Part shown: positions 42,744-51,731 of the stretch, in pieces
How positions within the stretch are numbered: the first letter of the stretch is position 1
Layout of the letters: the number at the start of each line of letters is the position of its first letter
Assembly: GCA_903930435.1 (NCBI GenBank)
Contig: CAIYYN010000049.1
Span: forward strand, 62,001 to 126,000
Origin: an uncultured Hyphomicrobiales bacterium
GTDB lineage: Bacteria > Pseudomonadota > Alphaproteobacteria > Rhizobiales > Ancalomicrobiaceae
Length of the DNA stretch: 64,000 bases
Direction: 5' to 3'
The notes under the pieces: model-generated
The model's input: only the letters and a program-made list of their open reading frames with translations
Databases searched by the model: none
What the model was told of the DNA's origin: nothing
Made by a program: the position numbers and the translations under genes

Positions 42744-43685
42744 ATGTCCATCGACCAGCGGATCAAGTTTCGGCACCTCCAATGTTTCCTCGAAGTGGCG
42801 CGACAAGGCAGCGTGGTAAAGGCCGCCGATGTCCTCGGTATCACGCAACCGGCTGTCTCAAAGACCTTGAAAGAGCTTGAGGATACGCTCGATGTCTCGC
42901 TGTTTGACCGAACCATTCGCGGGGCGAAACTGACACCCTTCGGTGACGTTTTTTTGCGTCATGCCGGGGCAAGCGTTGCTGCATTAAGGCAAGGGGTAGA
43001 CGGCATTGCCCAGGTGCGGAACCGGGGCGGCGCCACGGTCACGGTGGGCGCATTGCCCACTGTGTCAGCCGGCATGATGCCGCGTGCCATTCTTGCCTAC
43101 AAGCGAAGGGCAACCGGGACGACTGTTCGGGTGATTACCGGTGACAATGCGATCCTGCTTGCGGCACTCAGGGTGGGTGAGGTGGATCTCGTCGTGGGCC
43201 GATTGGCTGAACCCGAGCAAATGAAAAATCTGGTTTTCGAACATCTTTATACGGAGCCAGTAAGTTTCGTCGTGCGTCCTGACCATCCGCTGACACGTGA
43301 AGCGGGATTTGCGCTGACCCGCATCCTGGATTTCACGGTCCTCCTTCCGAGCGAGGGTTCGATCATCCGGCCTGCCGTTGATCGGCTGCTGCTTGCCAAT
43401 GGAATCGGCGGCGTCCCTGACAGGATTGAAACTGTCTCGATGCCGTTCGGTCGCCGATATGTGCGGTCCAGTGATGCTGTCTGGATTATTTCGCGTGGAG
43501 TCGTGGCTGAAGACATTGCGGAAGGCGTTCTGGCCGAACTCGACGTCGATACTGCCATCACCAATGGACCAGTGGGTCTGACCATGCGTGCAGATCAGCC
43601 AGCAGGGGTTGCCGTGTTGATGTTGATGCAGACCATCCGCGAGGCGGCGCATAGTGGACAGTCACCCCTCGATTGCAACCTTTGA
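42744..43685 (+). CDS. pcaQ: LysR-type regulator PcaQ
   Basis: A 313-residue LysR regulator with an N-terminal winged helix (IKFRHLQCFLEVARQGSVVK, recognition helix in GITQPAVSKTLKELEDTL) and a ligand-binding domain (VTVGALPTVSAGMMPRAILA). The N-terminus and the divergent position next to pca genes match PcaQ, which activates pca operons in response to beta-carboxymuconate or gamma-carboxymuconolactone in other alphaproteobacteria. GGGG lies about 9 bases before the ATG. The candidate operator is at 42640. Confidence 0.92.
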   Translation: MSIDQRIKFRHLQCFLEVARQGSVVKAADVLGITQPAVSKTLKELEDTLDVSLFDRTIRGAKLTPFGDVFLRHAGASVAALRQGVDGIAQVRNRGGATVTVGALPTVSAGMMPRAILAYKRRATGTTVRVITGDNAILLAALRVGEVDLVVGRLAEPEQMKNLVFEHLYTEPVSFVVRPDHPLTREAGFALTRILDFTVLLPSEGSIIRPAVDRLLLANGIGGVPDRIETVSMPFGRRYVRSSDAVWIISRGVVAEDIAEGVLAELDVDTAITNGPVGLTMRADQPAGVAVLMLMQTIREAAHSGQSPLDCNL

Positions 43686-43799
43686 TATTGACATGCTTCG
43701 CGATTGTAATACTTAAGTCGGAAGTCTCTCTTGCACTTCTGCGTAAAGCCTGTAACGTTTCGGACAATCAAAAAGACGAGGACGTAGAGGGTTTCTATC

Positions 43800-44816
43800 T
43801 TGTTGGCAGAAAAGCAAATTTTGACCCTTTTACGCGTTCTCACAGTCTCGTTCATCGCGTTGGCTTCGACCACCCAGGCGAGTCTGTCTGCCGAGACGGT
43901 CACCATCATCGTTGGCGGGATCGAGAAGCAGATTTATCTGCCGGCCAAGCTCACCGATAGCCTCGGATATTTCAGGGATGAAGGCCTGGATGTACAACTC
44001 TTGAGTGAACGTTCCGGCGTTGATGCGGTTGATGAACTGCTTGCAGGCAAAGTGCAGGGGGTCATCGGATTTTACGACCATTGCGTTGATTTGCAGTCAA
44101 AGGGGAAGTTCGTCGAGTCGATCGTCCAATTGGCCCTGACACCTGGCGAAGTGGAACTGGTTTCGACACGGCACCCGGAAATTCAGTCACCATCGGATTT
44201 TCGCGGCAAGACCTTGGGCGTGACCGGGCTCGGATCATCCTCGAACTTTCTCACCCAGTATCTGGCCGTCAAATCCGGTGTTGCGCTGGGCGAATTCACG
44301 TCGATACCTGTCGGATCCGGCGATGTCTTCATTTCGGCGATGCGACAGGATCTCATCCAGGCTGGCATGACGACGGAGCCGACGGTTTCGCGCTTGTTGA
44401 ACGCCGGCGAAGCGAAAATTCTCGTGGATCTGCGATCCCCTGACACCACGCGCCAGTTTCTGGGCGGAACGTATCCGGGAGCGAGCCTGTTTCTGGACAC
44501 CAGATGGATCGAAGGGCACAGGGATATCGCGCAGAAGCTCGCGAACGCGTTTGTCCGGTCGCTTCACTACATCGCGACGCACTCGGCAGACGACATTGCC
44601 GACAAGCTGCCGGTTGAGTTTATGGCCGGGGATCGTGCAACCTACGTCGCTAGTCTCGCAGTAAGCAAGCAGATGTTTACAGTTGATGGCCTTATGCCGG
44701 AAGACGGTCCAAAAACAGTTTTCAATGTCCTGCAGGCATTTTCAAGAAACATGAAGGGTAAGACAATCGTTCTGTCGAAGACATACAGAACGGAATTTGC
44801 AAAGGCCGCCAAATAG
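43800..44816 (+). CDS. Orphan ABC transporter substrate-binding protein (NMT1/SsuA-like)
   Basis: A 338-residue exported protein. A TTG start at 43800 with AGAGG about 9 bases upstream gives a good signal peptide (LTLLRVLTVSFIALASTTQA, cleavage near LSA-ET). The mature part has the NMT1/TauA/SsuA-type fold: LPAKLTDSLGYFRDEGLDVQLL, a GVIGFYDHCVDLQ ligand loop and SPSDFRGKTLGVTGLGSSSNFL. Known relatives bind sulfonates, thiamine precursors or aromatic acids. No permease or ATPase gene is adjacent. Its position 114 bases after pcaQ suggests an aromatic acid ligand, which is inference. Confidence 0.85.
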   Translation: MLAEKQILTLLRVLTVSFIALASTTQASLSAETVTIIVGGIEKQIYLPAKLTDSLGYFRDEGLDVQLLSERSGVDAVDELLAGKVQGVIGFYDHCVDLQSKGKFVESIVQLALTPGEVELVSTRHPEIQSPSDFRGKTLGVTGLGSSSNFLTQYLAVKSGVALGEFTSIPVGSGDVFISAMRQDLIQAGMTTEPTVSRLLNAGEAKILVDLRSPDTTRQFLGGTYPGASLFLDTRWIEGHRDIAQKLANAFVRSLHYIATHSADDIADKLPVEFMAGDRATYVASLAVSKQMFTVDGLMPEDGPKTVFNVLQAFSRNMKGKTIVLSKTYRTEFAKAAK

Positions 44817-44828
44817 ACTATGTCCATC

Positions 44829-44845
44829 GCAATTTTGATAATTGC
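44829..44845. terminator. Weak hairpin between convergent genes
   Basis: GCAATT-TTGAT-AATTGC forms a 6-base-pair stem in the 85-base gap between the convergent binding-protein and rsmA genes. It is AT-rich and lacks a T-run, so it is a weak terminator candidate. Confidence 0.35.
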
Positions 44846-44901
44846 AGATTGCAGTGCAAACGAGGCATAGCCGGTTTATGGCGACCGGAACATTGTTCGC
44901 T

Positions 44902-45747
44902 TTAATCTGCGGCGGAATTGGCCAGCGCGACAAAGCCTGCCACATCGATTTCCTCAGCCCGGCGGGTTGGCTCGATCCCGGCTCGTTCCAGCAAAGTTGC
45001 CGGGTCCTTGCAAAATCCGCCGAGACTGGATCGCAGCATCTTTCGGCGTTGCCCAAAGGCCGATGCGACAAGTCGCTCCAGTCTGTCAGGATCGCAGGGG
45101 TGGGGGCTCTGGCGCGGGACGAGATGCACAATAGTGGAGGTGACGTTCGGCGGCGGGACAAAGGCCTGACGCGAGACGTCAAACATCATTCGCGCCTCTG
45201 ATCGCCAGCCAGCCAGCACCCCCAGGCGACCGTAGGTCTTTGATCCGGGACCGGCACAAATGCGCTCGGCCACTTCCCGCTGGAACATCAACGTCGCAGA
45301 TGTCCACCATGGCGGCCAGGGTTCACATCTGAGCCAGCCTACGAGCAGGGGCGTTGCGACATTATACGGCAGATTTGCGATGATGCGGGCCTTGGCACTG
45401 TCTGAACCTAGGATGGCAGGGACATCAACCGCGAGCGCATCACCCGAAATAACCTCAAGCTTTCCCGGATAATGGGCCGAAATCTCGGCCAAGGCGGCCA
45501 AACATCGTTCATCGCGTTCAATCGCGATGACCCGTTCGGCACCTGCGGCGAGAATGGCGCGTGTCAGTCCGCCTGGGCCGGGACCAACTTCCAGGACGGT
45601 CTGCCCCTTCAGATCGCCGCCCGTGCGCGCAATCCGCGATGTCAGATTGAGATCGAGCAAGAAATTCTGGCCAAGCGATTTGCGCGCATCAAGACCGAAA
45701 CGGCTGATGACATCGCGTAACGGCGGCAGGTCGTCAATCTGCGCCAT
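44902..45747 (-). CDS. rsmA: 16S rRNA dimethyladenosine transferase RsmA (KsgA)
   Basis: RsmA dimethylates two adjacent adenines near the 3' end of 16S rRNA during 30S maturation. The 281-residue protein has the SAM motif [15 protein letters not shown], the catalytic NLPYN motif ([13 protein letters not shown]) and the N-terminal [10 protein letters not shown] block. ATG 45747 ([14 protein letters not shown]) fits family N-termini and overlaps pdxA by 14 bases, indicating translational coupling. Last gene of the lptF-lptG-lptD-surA-pdxA-rsmA series. Confidence 0.95.
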   Translation of the reverse strand: MAQIDDLPPLRDVISRFGLDARKSLGQNFLLDLNLTSRIARTGGDLKGQTVLEVGPGPGGLTRAILAAGAERVIAIERDERCLAALAEISAHYPGKLEVISGDALAVDVPAILGSDSAKARIIANLPYNVATPLLVGWLRCEPWPPWWTSATLMFQREVAERICAGPGSKTYGRLGVLAGWRSEARMMFDVSRQAFVPPPNVTSTIVHLVPRQSPHPCDPDRLERLVASAFGQRRKMLRSSLGGFCKDPATLLERAGIEPTRRAEEIDVAGFVALANSAAD

Positions 45748-46813
45748 GTCGGTCAACCGGTTGCGTGCCACGCGACATGATATCAGCCAGCCTCAGCGCG
45801 GCGCAGAAACTGTCCGCTCGCGCCTTACCCGTTCCGGCAAGATCAAACGCGGTCCCATGGTCTGGTGAGGTGCGAACAAACGGGAGGCCCAGCGTTACAT
45901 TGACGGTTTCGTCAAAGGCGATTGTCTTGACCGGAATGAGTGCCTGATCATGGTACATGCAGAGGGCAACATCATACTGGGTTCGCGCAGCTGCATGAAA
46001 CAGCGTATCGGCGGGCATTGGGCCAAAGGCATCGATCCCGAGCGCACGCAGTTCCGCAATGGCAGGGGCGATCACGTCGATGTCTTCGCGGCCCATTGAG
46101 CCACGCTCGCCTGCATGCGGGTTCAAGCCCGTCAGCGCCAGCCTCGGATTGACAATTCCGAATTTCGTGACCAGTTCGGAGGCTGTTATCCGGCCCGTCT
46201 CGACAATCAGTTCGGTTGTCAGCAAGGTGACGGCTTCGGACAACGCGACATGAACCGTGACCGGAACTGTCCTGAGATCCGGTCCTGCGAGCATCATCAC
46301 CGGCTTATATTGACCACTGTCCTTACCAACCGACCCGGGCGATCGTCCCCATAGGGATGCGAGTTCCGCGAGAAATTCGGTGTGGCCCGGATGGGTGAAG
46401 CCAGCTTCATAGAGGACGTGCTTGGCGATCGGGTTGGTGACGATGGCGCGCGCCTTGCCTTCGCGTATATCCAAGACGCTCTGGCGTATGGACGCTATCA
46501 CGGCCTTCGCGTTCCCGGACGATGCTTCGCCTGCCGTCACCTCGGTGTGAATGCCCAGATCAAATACCGGCAAGGCATCTGCGAAACAGCGACTGGCGTC
46601 GCCTGCTTCGACCGACTTCATCGGAACGTCCAAGCCAAGCAACTCTGCCCGTGCCTTCAGACTTTCAATGTCGCCCAGAAGATAAAACGGGGGGATCGGA
46701 CTGTCCTTGCGACGCAACCAGGCCATCAGCGTGATATCGAGCCCGATTCCGGCGGGATCACCCGAGGAAACAGCCAATGGCAGTTCGTGATTCGGCTTCG
46801 GTCGTGTCAGCAT
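45734..46813 (-). CDS. pdxA: 4-hydroxythreonine-4-phosphate dehydrogenase PdxA
   Basis: PdxA oxidises 4-phosphohydroxy-L-threonine in pyridoxal phosphate synthesis. The 359-residue protein has [13 protein letters not shown] at the N-terminus, the [26 protein letters not shown] block (substrate and metal ligands) and a late [22 protein letters not shown] block with the metal-binding histidine. It starts 2 bases after surA. Conserved between surA and rsmA in many proteobacteria. Confidence 0.95.
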   Translation of the reverse strand: MLTRPKPNHELPLAVSSGDPAGIGLDITLMAWLRRKDSPIPPFYLLGDIESLKARAELLGLDVPMKSVEAGDASRCFADALPVFDLGIHTEVTAGEASSGNAKAVIASIRQSVLDIREGKARAIVTNPIAKHVLYEAGFTHPGHTEFLAELASLWGRSPGSVGKDSGQYKPVMMLAGPDLRTVPVTVHVALSEAVTLLTTELIVETGRITASELVTKFGIVNPRLALTGLNPHAGERGSMGREDIDVIAPAIAELRALGIDAFGPMPADTLFHAAARTQYDVALCMYHDQALIPVKTIAFDETVNVTLGLPFVRTSPDHGTAFDLAGTGKARADSFCAALRLADIMSRGTQPVDRHGAD

Positions 46814-46815
46814 CG

Positions 46816-47760
46816 CTATTTGTATTCGATCACGGCAAAACGACGCAGTTCCTGGGTATATTGTCGTGCCAGAACCTGTCCCTGCTGTTCCCTGATTTCG
46901 TTCTCGACCTTGCTGCGTTCAACAAGATTGCCAGCAACGACGCGCTTATCGCAAACGGCGAGCATTTCAGCGCCTTGAGGCGTCGGGACTGCCTTGGTCA
47001 GCTTGCCCGCTGGCGTATCGGTCAACAATGGCACGAAGATCGGCGGCAATTCGTCCTCGGTTCGCTTGCCCATATTCTTGACCACGGTTTCCTTGTAAGC
47101 CTTGGCCTGCTCAAGAAGCGTGTCGCACCCCGTGAATTTTGCCCGCATCTGTTCAGCTTCCCGGATCCGAGCATCAAGACCTGCCTTGCCGGCTGAAGCG
47201 GGAACAACAAAAACGATTTCCTGGATCGAGTATTCGTTGGTTTGCTGATCCGGTGCGGCCGCACCCTCTTTGATACCCTGCTTTTGCAGGGCCTTGACGA
47301 CATCCTGATCCGATACGCTTACCGACTGCTGGAAGCGCTGCATCACCATTTGTTGCCAAAGGATCTGCCCTTTCAGCCGCTGCCGGAGTGTTGCGACCTC
47401 GATCCCGGATTGCCCAAGCGCCTGCCTCAGTTGATCCGGTGTCAGGTGCACCCGAGCGCCGATATTGGCAAATGCTGCATCGACCTGGGCTTCGGAAACC
47501 TCAATCTTGCGTCGCTTGGCTTCCTGGAAGCGCAGCCTTTCGTCAACAAGCTCTTCGAGTGCTGTTGCTTCGAGCGTCGCATTTGGCGTGTCATGTGCGA
47601 TCAGATGCAAAAATCTGGCTCTCTGCTGAACCTCGTTCGTCGTGACAGGCTCATTATTGACCACGGCCTTGATGCGGGTTTGAGCCATCGCGGAACTGTT
47701 CGATGCGAGACCAAGGCCCGCCACTGCCATCAGCAGCATGAGAAACTTTGTAAATGTCAT
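46816..47760 (-). CDS. surA: SurA-like periplasmic chaperone
   Basis: An exported protein of 314 residues (signal peptide to SSAMA-QT, residue 26) with an N-terminal SurA_N chaperone domain (IKAVVNNEPVTTNEVQQRAR, then ALEELVDERLRFQEAKRR). The region where SurA has a parvulin isomerase domain (about 175-285) keeps the framework (YSIQEIVFVVP, then GAEMLAVCDKR) but lacks the GGxLGW-type core, so isomerase activity is doubtful. It should chaperone outer membrane proteins such as the neighbouring LptD. AAGGA lies 8 bases before the ATG. Confidence 0.9.
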   Translation of the reverse strand: MTFTKFLMLLMAVAGLGLASNSSAMAQTRIKAVVNNEPVTTNEVQQRARFLHLIAHDTPNATLEATALEELVDERLRFQEAKRRKIEVSEAQVDAAFANIGARVHLTPDQLRQALGQSGIEVATLRQRLKGQILWQQMVMQRFQQSVSVSDQDVVKALQKQGIKEGAAAPDQQTNEYSIQEIVFVVPASAGKAGLDARIREAEQMRAKFTGCDTLLEQAKAYKETVVKNMGKRTEDELPPIFVPLLTDTPAGKLTKAVPTPQGAEMLAVCDKRVVAGNLVERSKVENEIREQQGQVLARQYTQELRRFAVIEYK

Positions 47761-47955
47761 TCTATGGTCCTTCGTTGAGACCGTGAGAAGCGTCAGACGG
47801 CCCAGACTGTCAAGGTCGCCGCGCTGAAATGTCTGACCATTCCATGGAATCCAACAGGCGAATGCATCAGACCTCTACACGACACCACAATTAGACCGAT
47901 TTTATGGCTCCGAACCACAGTGTGAGGGCGTCAGCTAGGCATAAGGCGCTTTCGA

Positions 47956-50631
47956 TCACTTGTAGATGCTATTTGAACCGAAGCCGGTTGAACCGGTGCT
48001 GTTTGAACCGGTGCTGTTTGCGCTGCTACCGTTCGAGATAGAGCCATCACCCAGTGTCCTGAATCCGAACTTCAGATAAATGGTCCTGTCGGTCAGAACC
48101 TGGTTTGTCACAAACTGAGTTGTGGGCACATTGGTATTCGCACTGAAGGTCAAGGACGTGGAGAAGCTGTCGTTATCGTAGCCGAAGCCGACCAGATCTG
48201 AAATTGCAAACTTGTTCTTCAGGTCATACTTTGACCCGCCAAACAGACGCCAATTTTCATTGACTTTCAGACTGACAGTTCCTTGCAACTCGGAACGCTC
48301 GGACTGAAGCAGGTTCGGATAGTTGGTCAGCAGCGTCGGGTCATAGGCATTAATCAGGTTGTAAAGGCTCTGTGGCGTTCGCAGATAGGCCCATGTCAGC
48401 GATGATGTCAGCGGCCCAGCCGTGCCGGACAAGCTGAAGTCAGCTCTGCGCAGTTCAAAGGTGCCCGACGCAAACCGCTCGCTGGTTCCGATCCGCACGC
48501 CGGCACCCGTATCCAGGTTTAGACGAGCCACATAATCTGACAGTGATTTGCCCAGCCCTGATCCAAGGGCACTCAGCGGCACAGGCTCTCCCGCGCGCGC
48601 CATGGTTTCAAGGGCCTGCAACTGCGGTTGACCAAAGGAATTGTCGCCGGTCAGCTGGAATGAGCGTCCGAACAAGGCCGTTACGTACCCACCTCTCGGA
48701 ATTTGATAGGTATACTGAAGGCCAAGGTTCGCCCTTGTTCCGCCTTCTGCCCGGTCGAAACCGGAGAATTTGTCGGGCTGAAACAGCGTGGTGTCGTCAA
48801 AGACCAGACTTTGCGCGTCTTCGTTCGGCAACTTGCCGACCAGCGTCTCATTCGGTCGCACAATCAATTGGGCAATCGGCTCGAGGATATGGTTGCCGAC
48901 CACAGACGTCATGAGCCAGGGATACCGATATTCCAAGCCGATCGCCGGCATGCCCCGGAAGGCCGACCCGCGCTCAAGCCAGTTCACGCCGACCCCGTTG
49001 GCCTGCGAACTCTCGTTGTTGTAGAAAATGTCACCACGCACATAAGCGAATGGCTCGAATATCTGACCATAGCTGTCGGTAAAGCTCCGCCGCCAGTTTA
49101 CGTCAATGGACGCCCGTGAGAACTCGCCGGCGATCCCGTAGACCTGGTTGGCAAGTCCAATATCGGTGACGGCGCGGTACAGGTTCGTGACATTGTATTT
49201 GGCCGAAAGTTCGCCTCCCCAGACCGGTTCACCAAATACCATGTCATAATCGATCACGCTGGCGCCTGGCTGCTTGTTCTGCAGGTCCAACCCTGTGTTC
49301 TTGGGCTGCGAGGGATCATCGTCAGTAAAAATCTGAAACGCGAAAGCTCGGGCGTCGAAATAGGTGCGTTCGCCCAAGCCGGTCAGGTAAACCTGCGAGG
49401 TGGCGTCCTGAGAGGATGTAGTGTTCTCGTGGTAATCAAGCAGAAAACGACGATCGGAGATCAACGTCGTATCCCAGCCCCATTTCCAGTTCTCATTGAT
49501 GCTGAACTGGCCCGTCGACATCAGCGCGCCGCGCTCGACACGATTGCCACTTGTATTCAGGAATGCACTTGGGTCTGTCTGGTTGATGCCGATCGCCCGC
49601 ACTGTCACAGTGCCATTCTCAAACGCGTGTCTGACCTGGAAATCCCCAAGGAATCCCTGACGGGTCAGATAGGCGGGCTGGAGCGTCGCATCCCAGTCCT
49701 TGGTTGGTGCCCAGTAAAACGGTGCAGATACGGTCAAGCCGAGGTTTGTCGATGCAGAATAGGTCGGCAACAGAAATCCGGTTTGTCGCGTGACTGTCGG
49801 GTCCGCATGCTGAAAATAGGGAAGATAGGCAACCGGCGTCCCGTCGAACATCAGTTCGGCATTTTCGTATTCGACGGTCTTCTCGGTCTCATTATGGGTA
49901 ATCTTGCTGGCGCGGATCTCCCAGAATGGCAACTTGCTCGTGACTTCACAATATTGGCACGCGCTGTAAACGCCGTCCTTGAAAATCGTGATATTGCCTT
50001 CCTTGCGTTCGGCCGAGGTCGACTCAAATCGCGTCCGATCAACCGAGTCGATCCGCAGCGCCTCGACGAAACCCGTCTGGAACCCTTGGGTCACATCCAT
50101 CTTGTCGGCGTGCAGGAGATTGCCACTCGGTTCGGTCAGACGGACATGGCCGGTCGCTACGACGCGCTTGGTTTCCGTGTAATAAACGACCTGGTCAGCC
50201 TGCAATGTGCTGCGTTTGTAATAAATCTGCACCTTGCCGATCAACGTGACGGCATTTGACGGTCGGTCATAGACACTCTGATCTGCTACCACCAGCATCC
50301 GGTCATCTTCGGTCGCAGCTGCTAGCGCCTTGGGATTGGCGGTTGGTTCAGGCCGCGTCGTCACGAATTGGTCGGCCACGGGTCCGCCAGACTGGCCATT
50401 GGACGCCGCAAAGGCTGTCAAGTTGCCAGCCAGTGTCAAGGCCGCGATCAGGGTCGTCACGGCAAGCAGTAACGCCGCGCTGCGGTTTGCGGGACGGTCG
50501 ACAACCCGTTTGCTGAAGCGATCACGAATGGCCGGGAAAGCCGAGGTCGCGCCGGGACATAATCCCAGCGTCTGCGCCGCGTTATCGCGCCACAGTCTTT
50601 GCCCGTCGCGTGTCGTCACGTGGCGGGGCAT
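47956..50631 (-). CDS. lptD: LPS assembly outer membrane protein LptD
   Basis: LptD is the outer membrane beta-barrel that inserts lipopolysaccharide with LptE. From ATG 50631 the protein has about 891 residues: a basic N-terminal extension (residues 1-55), a hydrophobic export segment, an OstA/LptA-like periplasmic domain (VTLIGKVQIYYKRSTLQADQ, then TGHVRLTEPSGNLLHADKM) and a long LptD barrel (FLLPTYSASTNLGLTVSAPFYW). A cysteine pair (YSACQYCEV) sits at the domain junction. After the last strand (IYLKFGFRTLGDG) a Ser/Gly/Asn/Thr tail of about 24 residues follows, built from a short tandem repeat. The start lies 3 bases beyond the lptG stop, with AGGAGG upstream. Confidence 0.93.
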   Translation of the reverse strand: MPRHVTTRDGQRLWRDNAAQTLGLCPGATSAFPAIRDRFSKRVVDRPANRSAALLLAVTTLIAALTLAGNLTAFAASNGQSGGPVADQFVTTRPEPTANPKALAAATEDDRMLVVADQSVYDRPSNAVTLIGKVQIYYKRSTLQADQVVYYTETKRVVATGHVRLTEPSGNLLHADKMDVTQGFQTGFVEALRIDSVDRTRFESTSAERKEGNITIFKDGVYSACQYCEVTSKLPFWEIRASKITHNETEKTVEYENAELMFDGTPVAYLPYFQHADPTVTRQTGFLLPTYSASTNLGLTVSAPFYWAPTKDWDATLQPAYLTRQGFLGDFQVRHAFENGTVTVRAIGINQTDPSAFLNTSGNRVERGALMSTGQFSINENWKWGWDTTLISDRRFLLDYHENTTSSQDATSQVYLTGLGERTYFDARAFAFQIFTDDDPSQPKNTGLDLQNKQPGASVIDYDMVFGEPVWGGELSAKYNVTNLYRAVTDIGLANQVYGIAGEFSRASIDVNWRRSFTDSYGQIFEPFAYVRGDIFYNNESSQANGVGVNWLERGSAFRGMPAIGLEYRYPWLMTSVVGNHILEPIAQLIVRPNETLVGKLPNEDAQSLVFDDTTLFQPDKFSGFDRAEGGTRANLGLQYTYQIPRGGYVTALFGRSFQLTGDNSFGQPQLQALETMARAGEPVPLSALGSGLGKSLSDYVARLNLDTGAGVRIGTSERFASGTFELRRADFSLSGTAGPLTSSLTWAYLRTPQSLYNLINAYDPTLLTNYPNLLQSERSELQGTVSLKVNENWRLFGGSKYDLKNKFAISDLVGFGYDNDSFSTSLTFSANTNVPTTQFVTNQVLTDRTIYLKFGFRTLGDGSISNGSSANSTGSNSTGSTGFGSNSIYK
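47975..48019. repeat. 15-base tandem repeat encoding the LptD C-terminal tail
   Basis: Two identical copies of GAACCGGTGCTGTTT (47990-48004 and 48005-48019) are followed on the left by a third, diverged copy (47975-47989). On the coding strand each gives a five-residue Ser/Thr/Gly/Asn unit. In-frame gain or loss of units would change the length of the tail. Confidence 0.8.
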
Positions 50632-50633
50632 GA

Positions 50634-51731
50634 TCAACCGTCCTCCTGGTAGAGCAAAATCGTGAAACCTATCAAAGACGCAACAACAGCAGGCGACCAC
50701 GCGGCAAGTGTTGGCGGGACGATTCCCACACTGCCAAGCCCGCGAGCTAACTCCCCCGCCACATAAAGCACGAAGCCGGCGACTGCGCCACCCAGAATGA
50801 GCCGTCCGATGTTGCCAAAGCGGAACACTCGCAGAGAAACAGTCGCTGCAATCAGAACCATGGCCGCGAACAGCAACGGGCGGGCCAGCAGTAGCTGGTA
50901 TTGCAACTCATAGGCATAGGCAGGCAGGCCGGCGTTCTGGGCGGTGTCGATGTAGTTGCGCAACTGCCAGAATGGCACGGACTCCGGCTCGGCAAGCGTG
51001 TTGCGGATCTGATCGATGGTCAGGTAAGTTGCAATCGTGTAGACGTCAAAAGGCTTGGGAGCCAGTTTCGCAGCGTGGATACTGCCATTGCGGAGTGTCC
51101 AAACACCGTTCGCGTAATCCGCCTCTGCGGCTTCAATCCGTTCGTGGAACTGTCCCTTCTGGTCAAAGGTCATGGCGGTGACCTGCATCAACCGTGCGCC
51201 TTGTTCCAGAGACTGCTGCGCATGCATGATCGATTCGCCATCGGCACCATCCTGACTGAGCCAGGCCTGTGTCGAGGCACCATCGGTACTGAAACGCGTT
51301 TCGCGATAGAACATGTTTGCGGTCAACTCATCCGCACGATCCTTGAGATACGCGCCGAGCGGATTATACACTCCCATAGTTACCAGACCGAAAACGAAAG
51401 CGACCGTGAGTGCGGGGGCTGTGAACTGCCAGACCGAAATGCCGGCAGCGCGCGCAACAACCAATTCCAGCTTGCGGGATAACGACAGAAAAGCCCAGAT
51501 CGAACCAGCGAGTACGGCGAAGGGCAGCATCAACTCGACGATGGAGGGCGCGCGCAGGAGCGAGGCTAGCGCTGCTGTCGCGGGCGTAAAGCCCTGCCTC
51601 TCGGTTGATCGGCGAAAGAGCTCCAGAAAATCTCCAAGATACACAATTGCGAAGAAAAACAGGAACGCAACCAGTATACCCTTCACAAAGCGTCCGGCAA
51701 TATATCTGCCCAAGGTCGAAAACAGGATCAT
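50634..51731 (-). CDS. lptG: LPS export ABC transporter permease LptG
   Basis: A YjgP/YjgQ-family permease of 365 residues: one N-terminal transmembrane segment (LGRYIAGRFVKGILVAFLFFF), two more near residues 55-120, a large periplasmic jellyroll domain (about 130-265) and three C-terminal segments. It forms the LptB2FG extractor with LptF and LptB. The start overlaps the lptF stop by 4 bases and the stop is 3 bases before lptD. LptB, LptC and LptA are not in the window. Confidence 0.93.
   Translation of the reverse strand: MILFSTLGRYIAGRFVKGILVAFLFFFAIVYLGDFLELFRRSTERQGFTPATAALASLLRAPSIVELMLPFAVLAGSIWAFLSLSRKLELVVARAAGISVWQFTAPALTVAFVFGLVTMGVYNPLGAYLKDRADELTANMFYRETRFSTDGASTQAWLSQDGADGESIMHAQQSLEQGARLMQVTAMTFDQKGQFHERIEAAEADYANGVWTLRNGSIHAAKLAPKPFDVYTIATYLTIDQIRNTLAEPESVPFWQLRNYIDTAQNAGLPAYAYELQYQLLLARPLLFAAMVLIAATVSLRVFRFGNIGRLILGGAVAGFVLYVAGELARGLGSVGIVPPTLAAWSPAVVASLIGFTILLYQEDG

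Noticed and set aside
47839-47850. 12-base palindrome ATTCCATGGAAT between surA and lptD
   Set aside because: Lies between two genes of one operon with no other signal; could easily be chance.
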